This document shows positions 59,197 through 64,000 of a stretch of DNA of 64,000 nt, one piece after another (within the stretch, counting starts at the first letter, position 1; each line of letters starts with the position of its first letter). The notes beneath the pieces were generated by a model, which was not told where the DNA came from, made no database searches, and saw only the letters and a program-made list of their open reading frames with translations. This stretch comes from Bacteroidales bacterium. Lineage in GTDB: Bacteria > Bacteroidota > Bacteroidia > Bacteroidales > FEN-979. A program made the translations under genes and the position numbers. The stretch is taken from assembly GCA_025355465.1 (NCBI GenBank), contig JANXZO010000048.1:1-64000 (forward strand), read 5' to 3'.

Positions 59197-61420
59197 TCAT
59201 GACAGCGCCACAGGCCACGTAACCGGCGAATCGATCTATATAAACGATATGCCGGTGAACGGACAACTGCTTACAGGAAGGGTTGTGACGAGTTGCCATG
59301 CCCATGCCCGAATCATCCGGATCGACATCTCCGAAGCCCTGAAAACAGCGGGTGTTCATACGATCCTTACGGCCCGAGATATCCCCGGTGAAAACCAGAT
59401 GGGACCGGTCATTCACGACGAACTCTGCCTTGCCGAAACAGAAACAACCTTTATCGGGCAGGCGATTGCCCTGATTGCCGCCGAAAGTGAGGAGGCCGCC
59501 ATTATAGCCGAAAAGCTGATCAGAATTGAGTATGAGCCGCTGGAGTCCATCCTCAGCATCGAGTCGGCCATGGCCGCTAACAACATCATTGCACCCGTCA
59601 GGAGGATTACACGGGGCGAGGTTGAACCGGCCCTCCGGAAAGCACCTCACAGGCTGAGTGGTGAAATGAGAACCGGGGCCCAGGAGCATTGGTACCTCGA
59701 AACCCAGACAGCACTGGCCATTCCCGGTGAAGGCAGGGAGATGAAGGTTTTTGCCTCGAGCCAGAATCCTGCCGAAACGCTGGCCATCGTAGCCGAAGTA
59801 CTCGGCCTGCAGAAAAACGAGGTAGAGGTTGAAGTAAAACGCATCGGTGGCGCTTTCGGGGGCAAAGAGACCCAGGGAAACCACGTGGCAGCCTGGGCGG
59901 CGCTGCTGGCTGATGCCACCCGGCGGCCTGTAAAGATCCACCTCTTCCGCGACGACGATCAGGTGATGACGGGGAAGCGTCACCGCTTCTTATCAAAGTA
60001 CGAGATCGGTTTCGATGACCAGGGAATGATCCTTGCCTATAAGGTGGAACTGAACTCCGATGCAGGTTCCGCAACTGACCTCTCCCGGGCGATCCTGGAA
60101 AGATCTATGCTGCACGCCGAAAATTGCTACTACCTTCCGGTTGTCAGCATCACAGGACAGGCCTGGAAAACAAACCTTCCCTCCAATACAGCTTTCCGCG
60201 GTTTCGGCGGGCCGCAGGGGATGGCTGTCATCGAGAACGCCATCGACCGCATTGCCCGCTTCGTGAAAAAGGATGCCGCCTCGATCCGCTTCCTGAACTT
60301 CTACCGGCATGAGGAGAATAACGTCACCCCCTACGGACAGAAGATCGGAAACAACCGCCTTTTTCTCTTATATGAACGGTTGATGAACTCATCGGAATAC
60401 TTAGGGCGGCGGGCCTTGGTTGATGAATTCAATGCCACCAATGAATTTTATAAGAAAGGGCTGGCGTTGATGCCCGTAAAATTCGGGATATCCTTCACGA
60501 CAGCCTTTCTCAACCAGGCCGGAGCCCTGGTAAATGTTTACACCGACGGCACTGTTCTGGTCAACCACGGCGGTACTGAAATGGGACAGGGACTGCATAC
60601 CAAGATCAAACAGGTGGCTGCTTCTGAGCTCGGCATCTCACCAGACCGGGTCAGGGTTAATGCGACCAACACCTCAAAAGTTCCCAACACATCTCCAACA
60701 GCCGCCTCCTCGGGCAGCGACCTCAACGGGATGGCGGTGAAAAATGCCATCGATACCATCAAATCGAGGCTGGCTGAACTTGCCCGAAAAGAGGACATTC
60801 CGGCTGACACCCCCTTTGAAGAATTATGCCGGCTGGCCCATCTGAACCGGGTTAGCCTGAGTGCAACCGGTTTCTATAAAACACCGGGCATTTACTTCGA
60901 CCGTGAAACCGGGCAGGGGAACCCGTTTCATTACTTCGCCTATGGAATGGCCGTGTCGGAGGTGATGATCGACACGCTTACGGGTAGCCATTCCCTTTTA
61001 CGAAGCGACATTCTGCAGGATGTGGGAGATTCCATCAATGCAAGTCTTGACCGCGGACAGGTAGAAGGGGGATTCATTCAGGGCGTTGGTTGGTGCACCA
61101 CAGAGGAGATCAAATGGGACAGCCGCGGAAACCTCCTCACCCACTCACCCGACACCTATAAAATTCCAACCATTAACGATATACCGGCCGATTTCAGGAT
61201 TGAGCTTTTGCCCAACGTGCCCAACGACGGGACCATCCGCAGAAGCAAAGCGGTTGGCGAGCCGCCCTTCATGCTGGGAATATCAGTCTGGCTGGCCATA
61301 AAAGATGCCATTTCGGCTGCCGGCAATCATCTTTCAGAACCCGCATTAAAAATCCCGGCAACCCACGAGGATATCCTCCTGGCGGTCAACTCATTACCAC
61401 TAAAACAACCACTATTGTGA
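59180..61420 (+). CDS. xdhB: Xanthine-dehydrogenase-type molybdopterin subunit
   Basis: This 746-residue subunit holds the molybdenum cofactor. Features are GESIYINDMPVNGQLLTGRV at the start, KRIGGAFGGKETQGNHVA for the cofactor-binding loop, NTAFRGFGGPQGMAVIE with the active Arg, GGTEMGQGLHTK, and AVGEPPFMLGISVW, which has the catalytic Glu region. It oxidises purines at carbon. Whether the natural substrate is xanthine, hypoxanthine or another purine is not clear from sequence. The next gene starts in the stop codon (GTGA). Confidence 0.92.
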   Translation: MSKPLSHDSATGHVTGESIYINDMPVNGQLLTGRVVTSCHAHARIIRIDISEALKTAGVHTILTARDIPGENQMGPVIHDELCLAETETTFIGQAIALIAAESEEAAIIAEKLIRIEYEPLESILSIESAMAANNIIAPVRRITRGEVEPALRKAPHRLSGEMRTGAQEHWYLETQTALAIPGEGREMKVFASSQNPAETLAIVAEVLGLQKNEVEVEVKRIGGAFGGKETQGNHVAAWAALLADATRRPVKIHLFRDDDQVMTGKRHRFLSKYEIGFDDQGMILAYKVELNSDAGSATDLSRAILERSMLHAENCYYLPVVSITGQAWKTNLPSNTAFRGFGGPQGMAVIENAIDRIARFVKKDAASIRFLNFYRHEENNVTPYGQKIGNNRLFLLYERLMNSSEYLGRRALVDEFNATNEFYKKGLALMPVKFGISFTTAFLNQAGALVNVYTDGTVLVNHGGTEMGQGLHTKIKQVAASELGISPDRVRVNATNTSKVPNTSPTAASSGSDLNGMAVKNAIDTIKSRLAELARKEDIPADTPFEELCRLAHLNRVSLSATGFYKTPGIYFDRETGQGNPFHYFAYGMAVSEVMIDTLTGSHSLLRSDILQDVGDSINASLDRGQVEGGFIQGVGWCTTEEIKWDSRGNLLTHSPDTYKIPTINDIPADFRIELLPNVPNDGTIRRSKAVGEPPFMLGISVWLAIKDAISAAGNHLSEPALKIPATHEDILLAVNSLPLKQPLL

Positions 61421-62610
61421 AAGATTTGTTATTGAAGATCCACCAGCTGGCGGAAAAGTACACGGATTATACTGCCGTTAACCTCTCGGAACTCGTAAAA
61501 ATAACTTCGCTGAGCACGAAGGAGAAGGCGGTGGCCGAAAAGCTGCAGCATCAGATGCTGGAAGCCGGCTTCGACGAGGCCCGCATCGACGGGCTCGGCA
61601 ACGTGATCGGCCGCATCGGGAATGGCAGCAAAACCCTTGTATTCGACGGACACATCGACACGGTGGATGTTGGAAATATTGCCAACTGGAGCAGCGAACC
61701 CTTTTCGGGTGAGATCAGCAACGGCTTTGTGCATGGCCGGGGCACGGTGGACCAGAAGGGCGGACCCGCAGCATTTGTCACGGCAGGCAGGATTCTCAAG
61801 GAGCTGGCCTTCGACCGCGATTTGACAATTTACTTTACCGGAACAGTGATCGAAGAGGACTGTGACGGTCTTTGCTGGAAATACCTCATTGAGGAGGAGA
61901 AGATAAAACCCGATTTTGTTGTCATTACCGAACCCACAAACCTTAATATTTACCGGGGTCACCGCGGCAGGATGGAGATCGAGGTCACTTTCCGCGGACT
62001 CTCTTCGCACGGATCTGCTCCGGAGCGCGGGAAAAACGCCATCTACATGGCCTCATTCTTCTGTCTTGAGGTAGAGGACCTCAACGAACGCCTGAAGCGC
62101 GATGACTTTCTGGGAAAAGGGAGCGTAACAGTGACCGAATTTGTATCCGGAAGTCCCTCCCTGTGTGCTGTAGCCGATTATGCAAAAGTTCACCTCGACC
62201 GGCGGCTTACCTGGGGTGAAACCAAAGAATCGGCCGTGAACGAGATCCGCGGAATCCTGCACGGGATGGATGCTGAGGTGGTTGTGCTGCATTACGAAGA
62301 GACCGCCTGGACAGGAATCCGGTATGGCATGGAGAAGTACTATCCCACCTGGAAAATTGAGGAGCATGAGCCCCTTCTGGTAAAAGCCCAGGCTGCATTC
62401 ACAGCGCTTTTTGGGAAAACGCCCGTCACCGACAAGTGGACCTTCTCAACCAACGGGGTTACCATAAATGGCTTCTATAAAATTCCCTGCATTGGATTTG
62501 GCCCGGGGAATGAAGTACTTGCTCACGCCCCCGACGAAAAGGTACCGGTAGGCGACCTGGTGGCCGCATCCGCATTTTACGCAGCATTGGCATATTATAT
62601 TTCCGAATAA
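61417..62610 (+). CDS. ygeY: YgeY-type M20 metallohydrolase
   Basis: This 397-residue M20-family hydrolase resembles YgeY, linked to selenium and purine metabolism in many gut anaerobes. The zinc sites are in LVFDGHIDTVDVG, HGRGTVDQKGGPAAFVTAG, TVIEEDCDGLCW (EE) and ITEPTNL; the last histidine is in VLAHAPDEKVP. It begins with GTG, overlapping the xdhB stop. The neighbours YgeW and a dihydropyrimidinase-like enzyme fit the anaerobic purine degradation cluster. Confidence 0.9.
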   Translation: MKDLLLKIHQLAEKYTDYTAVNLSELVKITSLSTKEKAVAEKLQHQMLEAGFDEARIDGLGNVIGRIGNGSKTLVFDGHIDTVDVGNIANWSSEPFSGEISNGFVHGRGTVDQKGGPAAFVTAGRILKELAFDRDLTIYFTGTVIEEDCDGLCWKYLIEEEKIKPDFVVITEPTNLNIYRGHRGRMEIEVTFRGLSSHGSAPERGKNAIYMASFFCLEVEDLNERLKRDDFLGKGSVTVTEFVSGSPSLCAVADYAKVHLDRRLTWGETKESAVNEIRGILHGMDAEVVVLHYEETAWTGIRYGMEKYYPTWKIEEHEPLLVKAQAAFTALFGKTPVTDKWTFSTNGVTINGFYKIPCIGFGPGNEVLAHAPDEKVPVGDLVAASAFYAALAYYISE

Positions 62611-62627
62611 ATCCGAAAAAAAATCCC

Positions 62628-63818
62628 ATGAACGCAACATTCAACAACCTGCTCTCTCTGCTCGACAACACCGAATCCGGACTTTACGGAAAAGATTTTC
62701 TACTCACCTGGGAAAAGACCCACAACGAGATTGAAACCATTTTGGCTGTTGCGGAGGCCCTGAAAAACCTGCGCGACCGCAACATCTCCGCCCGCTGCTT
62801 CGACTCCGGACTGGCCATTTCGCAGTTCCGCGACAATTCAACACGAACCCGTTTCTCCTTTGCCTCGGCGGCCAACCTTCTCGGGCTGGCTGTTCAGGAT
62901 CTCGATGAGGGAAAATCGCAGATCGCCCATGGCGAAACCGTGCGTGAAACCTCTGCCATGATCTCCTTCCTGAGTGATGTGATCGGCATCCGCGACGACA
63001 TGTTCCTCGGGGCCGGGAATGCATACATGCGCGAGGTGGGAGCCGCACTCGATGAGGCCTGTGCCGACGGGGTCCTGCCACAGCGCCCGGGCATTGTCAA
63101 TCTGCAGTGCGATATTGACCATCCAACACAGTCGATGGCCGACCTGCTCCACCTGAAAACCCTCTTTGGCTCACTCGAAAACCTGAAGGGAAAAAAGATT
63201 GCCATGACCTGGGCCTATTCTCCCAGCTACGGCAAACCCCTCTCCGTTCCCCAGGGCATCATCGGCCTGATGACACGCCTCGGCATGAAGGTTGATCTAG
63301 CCTACCCCGAGGGTTACGGGCTCATCCCCGAAGTGGTTGAACTGGCCGGCATCCAGACTAAAGGGAGTGGCGGTGCGTTCCGGGTTGTCAATTCCATGGA
63401 GGAGGCATTTAAGGATGCCGACATCGTCTATCCCAAAAGCTGGGCCCCTTACCATGTCATGCAGCGCCGTACTGAACTTCTGCGAAGCAATGACCACGGA
63501 GGGCTGAAGGATCTCGAAAAGGAGGGCCTTGCCAACAATGCAAAATTTAAAAACTGGGAGTGCACCGAGGAGAAGATGAAACTGACAAAGGATGGAAAAG
63601 CACTCTACATGCATTGCCTCCCGGCCGACATCTCAGGTGTTTCGTGCGATGAGGGTGAAGTGGCTGCCACCGTTTTCGAACGTTACCGGATACCGCTTTA
63701 TAAACAGGCAGGATTCAAGCCCTATATCATCGCTGCCATGATCCTCACCAACCGGTTTGAAAATCCTGCCAAGGAGCTGAGAAACCTGGAACACCGAGGG
63801 AAAGAACGGGTTATCTGA
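62628..63818 (+). CDS. ygeW: Knotted carbamoyltransferase YgeW
   Basis: This 396-residue protein is a carbamoyltransferase of the YgeW group. The carbamoyl-phosphate loop is SQFRDNSTRTRFSFASA, the next motif is QCDIDHPTQSMADLLHL, and the C-terminal YMHCLPADISGVSC region is where the co-substrate binds. The length is larger than ordinary OTC, as for YgeW. It probably transfers a carbamoyl group from purine ring breakdown to phosphate, allowing ATP formation. It ends overlapping the facing amidohydrolase gene by 8 bases. Confidence 0.92.
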   Translation: MNATFNNLLSLLDNTESGLYGKDFLLTWEKTHNEIETILAVAEALKNLRDRNISARCFDSGLAISQFRDNSTRTRFSFASAANLLGLAVQDLDEGKSQIAHGETVRETSAMISFLSDVIGIRDDMFLGAGNAYMREVGAALDEACADGVLPQRPGIVNLQCDIDHPTQSMADLLHLKTLFGSLENLKGKKIAMTWAYSPSYGKPLSVPQGIIGLMTRLGMKVDLAYPEGYGLIPEVVELAGIQTKGSGGAFRVVNSMEEAFKDADIVYPKSWAPYHVMQRRTELLRSNDHGGLKDLEKEGLANNAKFKNWECTEEKMKLTKDGKALYMHCLPADISGVSCDEGEVAATVFERYRIPLYKQAGFKPYIIAAMILTNRFENPAKELRNLEHRGKERVI

Positions 63819-64000
63819 TTACTAAATCCGCCTTTCCTATAATTTTTACACCTTGGTAAATTTCAGAATCACACTGTTGTTTGTGATTCTTCACCGAAAT
63901 TGTCGATTCATATTCCGGATCCCATATCACGATATCTGCATCGTAGCCGGGTTCAAGCTTCCCTTTACAGGTGCCCATGCCGAAGATCTCAGCCGGTTTT
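63811..64000 (-). CDS. Dihydropyrimidinase/hydantoinase-like amidohydrolase, C-terminal end (partial)
   Basis: Only the last 63 codons are in the window; the gene continues beyond 64000 on the minus strand. The translation contains KPAEIFGMGTCKGKLEPGYD, then ADIVIWDPEYESTISV and IGKADLVIR before the stop. This is the closing part of the dihydropyrimidinase/HyuA family (the GxDADIVIWDP motif). In purine clusters with ygeW and ygeY an HyuA-type enzyme opens a ring. It faces ygeW and overlaps it by 8 bases. Confidence 0.85.
   Translation of the reverse strand, partial: KPAEIFGMGTCKGKLEPGYDADIVIWDPEYESTISVKNHKQQCDSEIYQGVKIIGKADLVIR

Noticed and set aside
59123..59983. 286-codon open frame opposite the xanthine dehydrogenase genes
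   Set aside because: It crosses the junction of two well-supported genes and has no family similarity.

Overview
The window looks like a chromosomal piece of an anaerobic member of the Bacteroidota, probably Bacteroidales. Three things point there: the acpP-fabF-rnc-IPExxxVDY gene order, a type IX secretion C-terminal sorting domain, and several TTG-N20-TAnnTTTG promoters. There are no rRNA or tRNA genes and no CRISPR array.

Region 1 (1-1170) is a decayed IS4-family element with matching terminal inverted repeats and a transposase broken by an internal deletion. Region 2 (1455-14864) is a complete one-strand gas vesicle cluster of 20 genes. It holds gvpA, two coiled-coil proteins that share a repeat motif, a six-motif DnaJ-type zinc protein, gvpN, gvpJ, an Hsp20-like gvpH, a Get3/ArsA-type ATPase, a CDC48-type double AAA+ ATPase, five GvpF/L paralogues (one fused to a J domain), gvpG, gvpO, gvpS, gvpK and two small unknown proteins. 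The number of chaperone-like parts suggests that shell subunits are held, delivered and remodelled by a dedicated proteostasis module.

Region 3 (14899-26459, minus strand) holds a secreted cupredoxin, a 4-hydroxyphenylacetate decarboxylase operon (hpdBCA, making p-cresol) behind a clear promoter, and an envelope group: methyltransferase, AsmA-like/GT51 transglycosylase, outer-membrane barrel, sodium:solute symporter and CPBP protease. Region 4 (26517-47407) is mainly housekeeping: dusB, tdk, a cyclophilin, pheS, a UbiB kinase with a phasin, rnc/fabF/acpP, purN, a two-component system, rsmI, an SRAP protein, a LuxE-like enzyme and mrdA-rodA for cell shape.

Region 5 (47413-55350) starts with an AraC regulator that carries a metal-binding-like domain. 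It continues with a compact operon I cannot match to a known pathway: PqqD-like protein, ATP-grasp enzyme, PLP decarboxylase whose N-terminus resembles a RiPP leader, urea-transporter/M23 peptidase fusion, TPR/outer-membrane barrel protein and TPR protein. This is the best candidate here for an undescribed system. Region 6 (55387-64000) is a purine-catabolism locus: MobA-like protein, XdhC, xanthine-dehydrogenase-type subunits, YgeY hydrolase, YgeW carbamoyltransferase and the end of a dihydropyrimidinase-like amidohydrolase.

Across the window, spacers carry degenerate tandem arrays with a period of 7 or 8 bp. Some families recur at distant sites or in inverted orientation, and some sit directly at start codons.
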